Positions 6,857-15,646 are shown, counted from the stretch's first letter. The stretch: 42,883 nt of DNA from Fibrobacter sp. (GCA_012511955.1 JAAZFC010000043.1:1-42883), one strand, 5' to 3'. Notes: a model not told the origin generated them from the sequence alone. Translations and numbers: made by a program.

Positions 6857-8695
6857 ATGGGCTATAAATCTTTGCATGCCGCAGTTTTGGACTTGGAACG
6901 CCACGGTCAACTTATGCGGGTGCAAGAACCCTTAGATCCATACTTAGAAATCCCCGCTATTCAACGGCGTTTATACCAAATTGGTGCCCCAGCGGTGCTT
7001 TTTGAAAACCCCAAAGGCACACAATTTCCAGTTTTGGCCAATCTTTACGGCAATTTGGAGCGCACTCGCTGGCTTTTTCGCAAAAATTTGCCCATGGTGG
7101 AATGGCTTATGAAGGTAGGGGGCGATCCCCTAGAAGTTTTTCACACTCTCAAAAAATGGCCTCGGATACCAGGCTTTTTATGGTCGGCTTTGCCTAAACG
7201 CGTGTTTTCTGGACCAGTTTTTGCCCATGAAACGCAAATTTCTAAGCTGCCCTTGATCCATTCTTGGCCTGAAGATGGCGGTGCTTTTATCACTTTGCCC
7301 CAAGTTTTATCCATGGATGTTAATCGCCCTTCCATAATGAGCTCAAATTTGGGTATGTATCGCATTCAAATGAATGGCAATGATTTTGAGTTGGACAAAG
7401 AATGTGGCATGCACTATCAAATTCATCGGGGCATAGGTATTCACCACCACGCCGCTATACAAAAAGGGGAAAATCTTAAGGTCAGTATTTTTGTGGGAGG
7501 ACCTCCTAGCCATAGCATTGCCGCTATTATGCCCATGCCCGAAGGCTTGCCCGAACTGGCTTTTGCTGGTATGATCGGAAGGCGCGGTTTCAGATATGCC
7601 ATGCACCAAGGGTGGGTGGTCTCCACCGAAGCGGATTTCTGCATTTTAGGGGAAATTGCCCCAGATTTAAAGCCCGAAGGGCCTTTTGGGGATCATTTTG
7701 GCTATTATTCCCTAAAACACGACTTTCCTTACATAAAAATACACAAGATTTTGCACCGCAAAAATGCAATATGGCCTTTTACCGTGGTGGGACGGCCTCC
7801 CCAAGAAGACACCAGTTTTGGCGATTTTATCCATGAAATAACCGGAGCCATGGTGCCTGCTTCGGTACCCGGGGTCAAAGAAATCAATGCGGTGGATGCC
7901 GCTGGGGTGCATTCTTTGTTGCTGGCCATTGGCTCGGAGCGCTATGTGCCTTACGAACTGCGCAGGCCCATGGAAATCTTGACCCAAGCCAATGCTTTGC
8001 TGGGTTTCAACCAGGTTTCTTTGGCAAAGTACCTGTTTATCACCGCCCAGGAAGATAATCCCCAGCTTAAAACCCGCAATATTGTGGAATATTTTAGCCA
8101 TGTTCTGGAAAGAGTTAATTTCCAACGGGATTTGCATTTTCAAACCCAAACCACCATCGACACCTTGGATTATTCTGGAGATGGTCTCAATAGGGGATCT
8201 AAGTTGGTGGTGGCCGTTGCGGGACCAGCTATCAGAAGCTTGGGTAAGAGCCGCGATGAATTTAAAGATATTCCCTTAGACGATGGTTTTAGCAATCCCC
8301 AGATGATTATGCCAGGGATGTTAGCCATACAAGGGCCACCCTGGGAATCCAGCGCTAGCGCTGCCGCAGAGCTGCAACAATTAGCAGAGATTTTGGCCCA
8401 TTGGGAACAGCGGGATAAATGGCCCTGGATAACTATTTGCGATGATAGTGATTTCTGCGCTCAAAGCGTGGACAATTGGTTGTGGGCTAGTTTTATAAAA
8501 TCGAACCCCGCCGCCGATGTGTGGGGGGTGAAGGCCAGCACTTATCAAAAGCACTGGGGTTGCGAGGGACCATTATTGGTGGATGCACGCACTAAAAGCC
8601 ACCACGCGCCGCCTTTGTTAGAAGATCCCAAAATCGCTGCAAAAGTAGATGAAATGTTTGCTTCCAAGGGAATTTTCGGTCATTTATCGGAATAA
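6857..8695 (+). CDS. UbiD-family prenylated-FMN decarboxylase
   Basis: A 612-residue UbiD-family protein, a (de)carboxylase that uses prenylated FMN made by a UbiX partner. Typical sequence includes the N-terminal DLERHGQLMRVQEPLDPYLEIPAI, the central GMYRIQMNGNDFELDKECGMHYQIHRGIG, HGYF-like GDHFGYYSLKHDFPYIKIHKILHRK, and the hallmark VVGRPPQEDTSFGDF (~310-323). It is longer than the ~490-residue UbiD of E. coli, as seen in the long subfamily of anaerobes and Bacteroidota, where menaquinone synthesis is the usual assignment. I leave the symbol blank because UbiD homologs act on many aromatic acids. The GAGG ribosome-binding site is well placed. No ubiX or other quinone gene is nearby. Confidence 0.85.
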   Translation: MGYKSLHAAVLDLERHGQLMRVQEPLDPYLEIPAIQRRLYQIGAPAVLFENPKGTQFPVLANLYGNLERTRWLFRKNLPMVEWLMKVGGDPLEVFHTLKKWPRIPGFLWSALPKRVFSGPVFAHETQISKLPLIHSWPEDGGAFITLPQVLSMDVNRPSIMSSNLGMYRIQMNGNDFELDKECGMHYQIHRGIGIHHHAAIQKGENLKVSIFVGGPPSHSIAAIMPMPEGLPELAFAGMIGRRGFRYAMHQGWVVSTEADFCILGEIAPDLKPEGPFGDHFGYYSLKHDFPYIKIHKILHRKNAIWPFTVVGRPPQEDTSFGDFIHEITGAMVPASVPGVKEINAVDAAGVHSLLLAIGSERYVPYELRRPMEILTQANALLGFNQVSLAKYLFITAQEDNPQLKTRNIVEYFSHVLERVNFQRDLHFQTQTTIDTLDYSGDGLNRGSKLVVAVAGPAIRSLGKSRDEFKDIPLDDGFSNPQMIMPGMLAIQGPPWESSASAAAELQQLAEILAHWEQRDKWPWITICDDSDFCAQSVDNWLWASFIKSNPAADVWGVKASTYQKHWGCEGPLLVDARTKSHHAPPLLEDPKIAAKVDEMFASKGIFGHLSE

Positions 8696-8701
8696 ATTGG
8701 A

Positions 8702-8729
8702 GTTAATCCTAATTTCTTTATAGATTAAC
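8702..8729 (+). promoter_or_regulatory. Inverted repeat upstream of the Rrf2 gene
   Basis: Perfect 7-bp arms GTTAATC (8702-8708) and GATTAAC (8723-8729) are separated by 14 bases, 48 bases before the Rrf2 start. A further GTTAAC lies at about 8756. The spacing suits a dimeric operator, possibly autoregulatory, but it could also be a hairpin ending the ubiD transcript; there is no T-run. Confidence 0.35.
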
Positions 8730-8777
8730 CATGACCTCTATTAAAACAACAAAAAGTTAACTAAATTACTGAACAAT

Positions 8778-9185
8778 ATGAAACTATCAACTAAATGTCG
8801 TTACGGCGCACGAGCCATGGTAGAAATAGCCCGCAATCATCTGAGTGATGTTTTTACCAAACGCAAAGATATCACAGAAAAGCACGGAATTCCAGCAAGC
8901 TATTTAGAAAACATACTGTTAGATTTGCGCAATGCGGGCTTGTTATACACTGTTCGTGGCCCACGGGGTGGTTTCAAATTAACAAAATCTCCAGATGAAA
9001 TAATGATCTACGATGTGCTTTTCGCCTTGTGCGGAAATGATTTACTCAATGTAAATTGCGTAGAAAATCAAGATATTTGTGAGCGCAGTGATACATGTAT
9101 TATGCGTAAAGTCTGGAAAAAAATGCAAATAGCCCAAGATAAAGTTTTAAAAGAAATTTCTTTACAAACTCTTATCGAAGAATAA
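8778..9185 (+). CDS. Rrf2/IscR-family transcriptional regulator
   Basis: A 135-residue winged-helix regulator. The N-terminus MKLSTKCRYGARAMVEIA is the family hallmark, followed by the recognition-helix region IPASYLENILLDLRNAGLLY and the wing VRGPRGGFKLTKSPDEI. Three cysteines at 94, 101 and 107 (CVENQDICERSDTC) match the IscR/NsrR-type iron-sulfur cluster site, so it may sense Fe-S status, oxidants or nitric oxide. There is no isc or suf operon in this window. An inverted repeat at 8702-8729 could be its operator. It converges on the GGDEF-like gene with only 16 bases between stops. Confidence 0.9.
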   Translation: MKLSTKCRYGARAMVEIARNHLSDVFTKRKDITEKHGIPASYLENILLDLRNAGLLYTVRGPRGGFKLTKSPDEIMIYDVLFALCGNDLLNVNCVENQDICERSDTCIMRKVWKKMQIAQDKVLKEISLQTLIEE

Positions 9186-9201
9186 AGTATTTAAAGTTTA
9201 A

Positions 9202-10422
9202 CTATAACTCTAAAAATACATTGCGGTTTTCTTCGGCAAAGTTGAGTAAACCTTGCACACTTTGAGCGTCTTCGGGATAGACCGCTGTGCCCACATTAAA
9301 AGTTACTGAAATATCGTCTTTTTGATATAATACAGTTAATTCAGCAAATTCATTTTTGATCACTACTGCTCTCTGTTGGGTAATATTGCGAGGAGCTTTG
9401 GGCATTACTATGCAGAATTTATCTTCTAAGCGACAGGGAATATCTTCAGAGCGTATAAAATCGGGGACTCTTTGCCCAAATTCCCACATTAAGTGGTCAA
9501 TTCCCTTTTGCCCATGCTTTTCTATGACTTCGGGGGGGATTATTGGGGTAATTAATATGATGCCTATGGATGTCTTATAACGCGATGCTTCGGCAAACTC
9601 TCTTACCAAAGTTTCTTCTAAGTAGCGACGGTTAAATAGTCCAGTTAAGGTATCGCGAATATGATGGTTTTCGATGGATTTAGAAAGACTATGATTGTGT
9701 ATAAATAAAGACAGCATAGATGCTATGGAGAGCATTTTATTTTCTAAATCATCGTATTCTTCTTGAAAAGGGCTATAATCTTCTTCTAAAATTTTTGCAG
9801 CAGTGAGCAAACCTAAAAATTTATCTTCTATAATAATAGGAGCACAAGCCAGCAAAGCATTTTCTTCGGTATGATGGTGCTTACAGTCATTTAAATCTGT
9901 GATGCTTATATGAAACTTTCCCCGCGAAATAGCTGTGCATTCGTTGAAAAGTATGGTATTACCACCGGTTACATTTTCTCCTATTTGCAATTGTAAACCC
10001 ATGGACTGAGAATTTTGACGAATATATAGGGCTAAGTTGGTGTCCGGGAACAATCTTTGCAAAGAAGGTAAAATCTTTTCTAGGGTTTCTTTGATTGGTT
10101 CTTCTTTAGATATGGCGCGCATAATATTGTACCATGCCCACCTTTCAGATTCGCTAATAACAGGGTTATAATAAGATTTCCATAGGGAACTATACATATC
10201 TTCGTTAGAAAGTAAGCCTCTTACAAATTTTTTATAGCGGATGTGTAGCCAAACCACTAATACTACAGTAGGTCCTACTACGCAGGAAGCCTTAACCAAT
10301 GTCTTAAAATCGGGGTGTAGGTTTTGGTTAAAGGTGTTGTATAAATAAAGAAAAAATGCACTGGCAAAAAACCAGAGAATTAGTGATAATAGCGGAAATC
10401 TATATGTTTTTTGTGTTGTCAT
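9202..10422 (-). CDS. Membrane GAF protein with degenerate GGDEF domain
   Basis: A 406-residue protein with two N-terminal membrane helices (~9-30 and ~42-65), a GAF-like sensor region (~95-240) and a GGDEF-fold domain (~250-406). The GGDEF domain begins with the canonical DTLTGLFNRRYLEE. The catalytic signature is replaced by LEDKF (332-336), with both glycines lost, so diguanylate cyclase activity is unlikely. The end of the domain is otherwise well conserved (VTFNVGTAVYPEDAQSVQGLLNFAEEN). It could bind c-di-GMP or GTP, or act as a scaffold for another sensor protein. It is transcribed divergently from sixA across a 101-base AT-rich interval. The fold call is confident; the role is not. Confidence 0.8.
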   Translation of the reverse strand: MTTQKTYRFPLLSLILWFFASAFFLYLYNTFNQNLHPDFKTLVKASCVVGPTVVLVVWLHIRYKKFVRGLLSNEDMYSSLWKSYYNPVISESERWAWYNIMRAISKEEPIKETLEKILPSLQRLFPDTNLALYIRQNSQSMGLQLQIGENVTGGNTILFNECTAISRGKFHISITDLNDCKHHHTEENALLACAPIIIEDKFLGLLTAAKILEEDYSPFQEEYDDLENKMLSIASMLSLFIHNHSLSKSIENHHIRDTLTGLFNRRYLEETLVREFAEASRYKTSIGIILITPIIPPEVIEKHGQKGIDHLMWEFGQRVPDFIRSEDIPCRLEDKFCIVMPKAPRNITQQRAVVIKNEFAELTVLYQKDDISVTFNVGTAVYPEDAQSVQGLLNFAEENRNVFLEL

Positions 10423-10474
10423 AGCTAATAAAATATTATTTATTTAATTATTAGTATAAATATGCTAAAATTTG

Positions 10475-10508
10475 AGCAATTATATATATTTAATTATGAT
10501 TAATTGCT
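10475..10508 (+). promoter_or_regulatory. Inverted repeat in the divergent region before sixA
   Basis: Perfect 8-bp arms AGCAATTA (10475-10482) and TAATTGCT (10501-10508) flank an 18-base AT-rich centre, 15 bases before ATG 10524. It may be an operator for the divergent GGDEF-like/sixA pair. AT-rich sequence makes chance symmetry plausible. Confidence 0.25.
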
Positions 10509-10523
10509 TAAAAATGAGATTTT

Positions 10524-11000
10524 ATGAGAATTTTATACTTAATGCGCCATGGTGAGGCTGAATTAGATGTGCCTGTGGGAACCCGTGACTTCGATAGACC
10601 TTTAACGGAGCATGGACGAGAACTTATAGTAAAACAAGCTGAAACGCTTATTGCTAATGATATTGCTTTTGATGGTTTGATTGCTAGTGCGGCTGCACGG
10701 GCATGGCAAACCGCTGAAATAATTGCTGAAAAATTAGAGATGCAGGCCAATCGCTGTATAAGTTGGCCAATTTTGTATTCTGCTAAAATTCAAGAAGTTA
10801 TTGCGGTAAACATTCCCCGCTCTTGGAGCAGCACTATTTTAATAGGACACAATCCTGTTTTATCCCAAGTGGCTGCAAAGTTATGTTCTGAATTTAATGA
10901 AGATTTAGATGAGGGACAAATTATAGGAATCTCTTTTCCGAGTAGTCAGTGGCTTTGGCCCCATGCAGGGACCTTAATTCATAATTTTAAATCCAAATAA
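10524..11000 (+). CDS. sixA: Phosphohistidine phosphatase SixA-like
   Basis: A histidine-phosphatase-superfamily protein of 158 residues, the SixA length. The N-terminal LMRHGEAE carries the catalytic His9 and RHG motif. FDRPLTEHGRE and AAARAWQTAEIIAEKL follow the family order, and the second catalytic histidine is H109 in LIGHNPVLSQVA. SixA dephosphorylates phosphohistidine, in E. coli on a phosphotransferase-system protein (NPr). One base separates its stop from bioA, so they are cotranscribed; no functional link to biotin is evident. The Shine-Dalgarno sequence is weak. Confidence 0.9.
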   Translation: MRILYLMRHGEAELDVPVGTRDFDRPLTEHGRELIVKQAETLIANDIAFDGLIASAAARAWQTAEIIAEKLEMQANRCISWPILYSAKIQEVIAVNIPRSWSSTILIGHNPVLSQVAAKLCSEFNEDLDEGQIIGISFPSSQWLWPHAGTLIHNFKSK

Positions 11001-11001
11001 T

Positions 11002-12282
11002 ATGTCAAAAAAATCCTTATGGTATCCCTATGCGCAAATGCAAGGGATGAAAGTGGAAAATGTTGTAACTGGTGCAGAAGGGGTAAAGCTACATTTTAGC
11101 GACGGAACTAGTGTAATAGATGCGGTTTCTAGTTGGTGGTGCGTAATTCACGGCTACAATCACCCCGAATTGAATAATGCTTTGCAGAATCAAGCGGAGC
11201 AGTTTTCTCATGTTATGCTGGGCGGTTTAACCCATGCACCGGCGCAAAAATTAGCGCAAAAATTGGTGGAAATCACTCCAGAAGGCCTAAATCATGTGTT
11301 TTTTGCCGATAGTGGTTCCGTGGGCATGGAAGTCGCTACCAAAATGGCGGTGCAATATTGGCACAACAAAGGCGTGGCTGGCAAACAGCGTTTTATCGCT
11401 TTGTACCGCGGTTATCACGGCGATACCACTGGCGTTATGTCCTTGGGCGACCCCGAAGAAGGTATGCACAGTCTGTTTAAAGGATTTTTGCGGGAACAAA
11501 TTTTTGTGAATCCTCCCACCACTTGGGACGGTCTTAGTGACCCAGTTACAGATGAGGTCGCCAAGCTAGATTTGGAGAGAGCTATTAGGGACTTAGAAGA
11601 AGCGTTGCAAAAGCACGGACACGAGGTGGCGGCCATGGTTTGCGAACCGCTTTTGCAGGGCGCCGGGGGAATGAAGTTGTACCCTCCCGAATATTTGCGT
11701 GCGGCGCGAAAGTTGTGCGATAAGTACCAAGTTTTGCTAATTATAGATGAAGTGGCCACGGGTTTTGGACGCACGGGTACATTTTCCGCTGTGGATAGGG
11801 TGGGAATTAGCCCAGATATTGCGGTTTACGCCAAGGGGTTGACGGCGGGGTATTTAGGTTTGAGCGCCACCATGGCCAGCACCGAGGTTTTTGAAGCTTT
11901 TTTAGGAGAAGATAGCGATCGTGCCTTTATGCACGGACCTACTTTTATGGGCAATGCTTTGGCTTGCAGTGTGGCATTAAAGGGCATAGAAATTTTTGCA
12001 AGAGATGATTATTTGACCAAAATATCCACCATCGAAAGCATTTTACGCAGGGAATTGCAAGGTTTTAAACATGAACAAGTGGAAGAAGTGCGAGTTTTGG
12101 GGGCCATGGCGGCTATCCAAGTAAAAGATCCCAAGATTTTTGCCGGCATGCAAGAATTTGCAGCTCAAAATGGAGTTTGGCTACGGCCTTTTGTAGATGT
12201 GGTCTATACCATGCCACCATATATTATTAGCGAAAAAGATTTGGTGAAAATTTGTGATACCATGAAGGCTTGGTTTAAATAA
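11002..12282 (+). CDS. bioA: Adenosylmethionine-8-amino-7-oxononanoate aminotransferase
   Basis: A PLP-dependent class III aminotransferase of 426 residues that makes 7,8-diaminopelargonate in biotin synthesis. Diagnostic segments are the N-terminal WYPYAQM, the substrate-site SSWWCVIHGYNHPELN, SGSVGMEVATKMAVQYW, YRGYHGDTTGVMSLGDPEEGMHSLF, DEVATGFGRTGTF and MHGPTFMGNALAC. The likely PLP lysine is K278 in AKGLTAGY. No other biotin gene is in the window. Its stop lies two bases from the stop of the converging DUF2721 gene, leaving no room for a conventional terminator. Confidence 0.96.
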   Translation: MSKKSLWYPYAQMQGMKVENVVTGAEGVKLHFSDGTSVIDAVSSWWCVIHGYNHPELNNALQNQAEQFSHVMLGGLTHAPAQKLAQKLVEITPEGLNHVFFADSGSVGMEVATKMAVQYWHNKGVAGKQRFIALYRGYHGDTTGVMSLGDPEEGMHSLFKGFLREQIFVNPPTTWDGLSDPVTDEVAKLDLERAIRDLEEALQKHGHEVAAMVCEPLLQGAGGMKLYPPEYLRAARKLCDKYQVLLIIDEVATGFGRTGTFSAVDRVGISPDIAVYAKGLTAGYLGLSATMASTEVFEAFLGEDSDRAFMHGPTFMGNALACSVALKGIEIFARDDYLTKISTIESILRRELQGFKHEQVEEVRVLGAMAAIQVKDPKIFAGMQEFAAQNGVWLRPFVDVVYTMPPYIISEKDLVKICDTMKAWFK

Positions 12283-12284
12283 TT

Positions 12285-12695
12285 TTAATCTTCGCTGTTG
12301 AGATGTTGGGGGTCAGATTCCATATCTTTAAGCTCAATTTCTAAAGCTAAGTTGCCAATGGCTACTTCGTAAAGCAAAATGATTAAGCTAGTGAGCATGG
12401 TGATTAAGCTAATGGCAAAAACGATTTCTCCCCCTTTTTGATAGCCAAAGAACAGGCAAAACATCGAGATCGTGCAAAGGGCAAAAGAAATCACTCCAAA
12501 AAGCTGCATCTGGCGAATTAATCTTAGCCTTTTGCGCAAATTGATGATTTGTGGCCCCACATCAGATGTTTTATTTTCTTTCCACAAAGAATATAATTGC
12601 CTAATTAGCTGGGCCAAGGCAAGAAAACGGTTGGTATAGGACAAAAATAACAGCGAAATAGCTGGAAACAGTAGGGCAGGGGTAGTTAAGTCCAT
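12285..12695 (-). CDS. DUF2721-family membrane protein
   Basis: A small integral membrane protein of 136 residues from ATG 12695. A TTG at 12707 would add four residues but lies inside the previous gene. Hydrophobic segments occur at the N-terminus (LTTPALLFPAISLLFLSYTNRFLALAQLIRQL) and as two closely spaced helices near the C-terminus, with a basic linker (INLRKRLRLIRQMQ). The PALLFPAISLLFL and TNRFLALAQLIR pattern matches the uncharacterised DUF2721 family. It follows the zinc-ribbon gene after two bases, so the two form an operon. No function is known. Confidence 0.75.
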   Translation of the reverse strand: MDLTTPALLFPAISLLFLSYTNRFLALAQLIRQLYSLWKENKTSDVGPQIINLRKRLRLIRQMQLFGVISFALCTISMFCLFFGYQKGGEIVFAISLITMLTSLIILLYEVAIGNLALEIELKDMESDPQHLNSED

Positions 12696-12697
12696 AA

Positions 12698-12991
12698 TTA
12701 GTCCCAAATAATTGAGGGTGGAGGATCTTTGAGATCTTTGTTTTCTTTGGCCGCTTGAAACTTGCGTTCTAGCAGTTCTTTGCGATTTTTCTGTTTTTCC
12801 ATGGCGGCAGCCATTTTGGCATCGAGTTCTTGGCTACGGTTTTTTTGTCGTTCCATAAACTCCGCAATACTTTCTTTCTCTTTTTTGGGCTTTTCATGGC
12901 TAAAAACTTCGCCACTAAGCGCATCAACTACTATAACAGTTTGGCAACAGGGGCAACTGACATTTAAGGTTTTAACTTTTTTATCTTCCAT
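12698..12991 (-). CDS. Small zinc-ribbon, coiled-coil protein
   Basis: A 97-residue protein. The N-terminal LNVSCPCCQTVIVVD contains a CPxC-type half zinc knuckle followed by beta-strand sequence, typical of a small zinc ribbon. The rest is a highly charged helix with two related blocks (EFMERQKNRSQELDAKMAAA and MEKQKNRKELLERKFQAA), probably a coiled coil. The end is PPPSIIWD. Only one pair of cysteines is present, so metal binding would need a dimer or other ligands. It is transcribed with the DUF2721 gene and diverges from the lipoprotein at 13025. Function unknown. Confidence 0.65.
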   Translation of the reverse strand: MEDKKVKTLNVSCPCCQTVIVVDALSGEVFSHEKPKKEKESIAEFMERQKNRSQELDAKMAAAMEKQKNRKELLERKFQAAKENKDLKDPPPSIIWD

Positions 12992-13009
12992 GCTATATAA
13001 AGTAGTAAT

Positions 13010-13020
13010 TAGTAAATTTG
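13010..13020 (+). promoter_or_regulatory. TAGTAAATTTG promoter box, near-leaderless
   Basis: The 11-base box TAGTAAATTTG, including TAAATTTG at 13013-13020, ends four bases before ATG 13025. The identical box at the identical distance precedes nadA. No Shine-Dalgarno sequence fits between box and start, suggesting a leaderless or very short leader transcript. Confidence 0.45.
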
Positions 13021-13024
13021 TAGT

Positions 13025-15646
13025 ATGAAGTTTTTGTTGTTGCTACTAATTTTGTTAGGAAGTTGTGCTGATAAGCCCACAAGTCCTAAAAATAAAGATC
13101 CCTTAGAACCCGATATGCTGACTATAAAAGATAAGGGTAAAATCGTTCCTTTGGGATACCCCGATCATGACCGCCTGTGGGTGCATTTAGATTACGATTT
13201 TGAAATTGGTGTTTATGAACTTAGCCGTAAAGATTATTTTGCTTTGATGGAGCCACAGTTAGAGGTGGAAGACCCCAATTTGCCCATCACAGAAGTTTCT
13301 TGGTACGAGGCACTGCTCTATTGTAATGCTTTAAGTAGGCGTTTGCATTTAGATACGGTTTATGCTTATCAAAGTTTAAAACTCGATGAGAATAACCAAG
13401 TTTTAGGCATTGACGGATTAGTGGTTAATTGGCAGGTAGATGGATATAGATTGCCCACGGAAGCGGAATGGATTGTGGCGACTAAGATGGAGCTGGGAAC
13501 CGAACAAGCTTGGTACAATGCTAACAGTAATTCCCAGTTGCAGCCGGTGGGTACCAAAGCCAAGAAGCACGGTTTGTACGATATGGCTGGCAACGCCATG
13601 GAGTGGACTCAAGACTGGTGGATGCCTTTGCATGGCGATACCATAAATAACTACGCAGGGGGATTAAGCGCAAGCGAAGAAGGGGGCGTGGTGGTGAAAG
13701 GAGGGTCATACACCCATGATGAATCTTTTTTAAGCGTGTGGAGGCGCACGGACACCTACAGCACTACGCCTGAAAATAGGCGACCCTATTTGGGGTTTCG
13801 GGTGGTTAAAGGAGCAGTTAATGCTGTGGCATACACTAATAACGATGGTAAAATCACTAATTCTTACAGTCATATTTTAGCGAGCAAAGAGACTTTGTTT
13901 GGATTTACCGGCATGAGTCAAGCAAAGTTAAGTTTTGTCAACCAAGAACAGCAGTTGATTTTAGTTGACTGGACTGCAATGCCTACAGAACGGAGCGCGT
14001 TGGCTACCTCCGCTCCGCCACATAGTCCCAGTATATCCCCAAATGGACGCTGGTTGGTGTATTCCACTCGGGGCGAAGGTCAAAATAGCAGTGGGCAAAG
14101 CATAATTATAGATTTGCGCAACGGTCAGGAAGTTCATAGTTGGGAAGGAGTGTTGGCGCGCTGGTGGGTGCAAGCAGCAGACACTTTTTTGGTTTATGCT
14201 AGTTCTCCTATAAATAATGAAAATGAGGCGTGGAATTCCACTTATACTGCCAGCCGTTCATTCAAACAAGGCCAATTAGGTGATGAAAACATTATAACTG
14301 CTGAGGGAGCTTTTCACGGAGGAATTTCCGCTGATGGTCAGCTACTAGTTAGTGGTGCCAATAAGTTGGTTGCTGCCAGAAAACCGGATTTTGTCCGCCA
14401 AGAATGGTTCCCTTACCAAGTGTGTAATGTGAGTTTATCGCCAGGGGATGAAAGTCAAGTGGCTTTTTTAGATTTTGGCAGTAGCGAAGACAAAATTGTA
14501 GGGCGTGCTTATGGGATTCACGAATATTTATTTGTGGCTGATAGTACCGGAAAAATCGTCTTTAATTTTGCGGCAGCTAAGCCCTATTTGGGTTTTACAA
14601 ACCCAGAGTGGACCAATGTGCATCCTTTTTTGGTGAGCAATTTATTTGATAAAACAGATTATAGTCCCTTAATTTCTCTTTATAACATGGTGGACTCAAC
14701 TAGCCTTAAGTTGGTGCAAACCGAGCACAGTCGCGACCCTTATATGTGGATTGGTGGCTACCCTTGGTCAAAAATTACTTTAAGCGATAGTGCGGCCAAT
14801 TATAATTATCCCCCTTTGAGTGGGGAACAAGAAATATTTGGTGCCAAAATTCGTCAGTTGTGGCTTATGGATCGCACTGAAGTTAAGCTTGCAGCAGTGG
14901 GAGACTCGCGTATAATGTACGGCTTTGATCCCCTAGCGTTAAATTTTTCTGGCTATAATTTTGCCATTAGCAACACCGGGCCGTGGGTGCATTTCCGCAT
15001 AGCCAAGGAATACCTGTTGCGTCACTTGCCTAATTTGCGCTATTTGTTATTTGGTATATCTTTGAGCAATTTTGGTGTGCCCGACATCACTTGGGATGAG
15101 CGTATAGCCCACGACCAGGGATGGCAATACGATGCCAATCACCATTACTGGGATGGAGGGCTAAGTGAAGAGTTTATTCAAGCGGCTAAAGTTCGCATTA
15201 ATGAGAAACCCTATCAACATTTATGGAAGAACAAAGGGGCTTCTAGCCATGTTACTAATTCCTGGTCCTATGGCAAACCACCTTGGCCTGAACCCTGGCC
15301 ACTACCCTTGGATTTTCAGCCTCATTTAGATTCGCTGCAACACTTGCTTCAGATGGCTACGGAACACGGTGTACAAGTAATAGGAGTGATTATGCCCCAA
15401 AGCCCGCGCTATTTAGACAGTGATTTTTATGGCCCCGAGGGACTTAGTGACAGTGCTGCCACTATTTTAATTAGTGCTTTGCGCCAAATGGAAGTGGACA
15501 ACTCCAATTTTCATTTTTGGGATGAAAATAACTATGGAGATCACTCTTATTTGGATAAACACGCTTACGATGACTTTCATCTAAGTGGAGCTGGAGCAAA
15601 ATACTTTAGTGAACGCTTGCAAAGCTATTTGGCAGATCTTGATTGA
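13025..15646 (+). CDS. Lipoprotein with FGE-sulfatase, propeller and SGNH-like parts
   Basis: An 873-residue predicted lipoprotein. The signal peptide ends in LLGSC (Cys14). Residues ~45-265 form an FGE-sulfatase/SUMF1-type domain (VSWYEALLYCNALSRR, GYRLPTEAEW, GLYDMAGNAMEWTQDWW, VVKGGSY, NRRPYLGFRVVKG). Residues ~290-600 look like a TolB-type beta-propeller (SPSISPNGRWLVYSTRGEG, GGISADGQLLVSG, VSLSPGDESQVAFLD). The C-terminal ~250 residues resemble an SGNH/GDSL hydrolase: AAVGDSRIMYG supplies a candidate nucleophile Ser628, and DDFHLSGAGAKYF supplies an Asp849/His852 pair. A surface role in carbohydrate binding or deacetylation is possible. The FGE part is confident; the SGNH part is plausible from motifs only. 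It converges on the SpmAB-type gene. Confidence 0.8.
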   Translation: MKFLLLLLILLGSCADKPTSPKNKDPLEPDMLTIKDKGKIVPLGYPDHDRLWVHLDYDFEIGVYELSRKDYFALMEPQLEVEDPNLPITEVSWYEALLYCNALSRRLHLDTVYAYQSLKLDENNQVLGIDGLVVNWQVDGYRLPTEAEWIVATKMELGTEQAWYNANSNSQLQPVGTKAKKHGLYDMAGNAMEWTQDWWMPLHGDTINNYAGGLSASEEGGVVVKGGSYTHDESFLSVWRRTDTYSTTPENRRPYLGFRVVKGAVNAVAYTNNDGKITNSYSHILASKETLFGFTGMSQAKLSFVNQEQQLILVDWTAMPTERSALATSAPPHSPSISPNGRWLVYSTRGEGQNSSGQSIIIDLRNGQEVHSWEGVLARWWVQAADTFLVYASSPINNENEAWNSTYTASRSFKQGQLGDENIITAEGAFHGGISADGQLLVSGANKLVAARKPDFVRQEWFPYQVCNVSLSPGDESQVAFLDFGSSEDKIVGRAYGIHEYLFVADSTGKIVFNFAAAKPYLGFTNPEWTNVHPFLVSNLFDKTDYSPLISLYNMVDSTSLKLVQTEHSRDPYMWIGGYPWSKITLSDSAANYNYPPLSGEQEIFGAKIRQLWLMDRTEVKLAAVGDSRIMYGFDPLALNFSGYNFAISNTGPWVHFRIAKEYLLRHLPNLRYLLFGISLSNFGVPDITWDERIAHDQGWQYDANHHYWDGGLSEEFIQAAKVRINEKPYQHLWKNKGASSHVTNSWSYGKPPWPEPWPLPLDFQPHLDSLQHLLQMATEHGVQVIGVIMPQSPRYLDSDFYGPEGLSDSAATILISALRQMEVDNSNFHFWDENNYGDHSYLDKHAYDDFHLSGAGAKYFSERLQSYLADLD

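Noticed and set aside
7712-8149. 145-residue ORF antisense to the UbiD-family gene
   Set aside because: Shadow frame of a strongly supported coding region; no ribosome-binding site.
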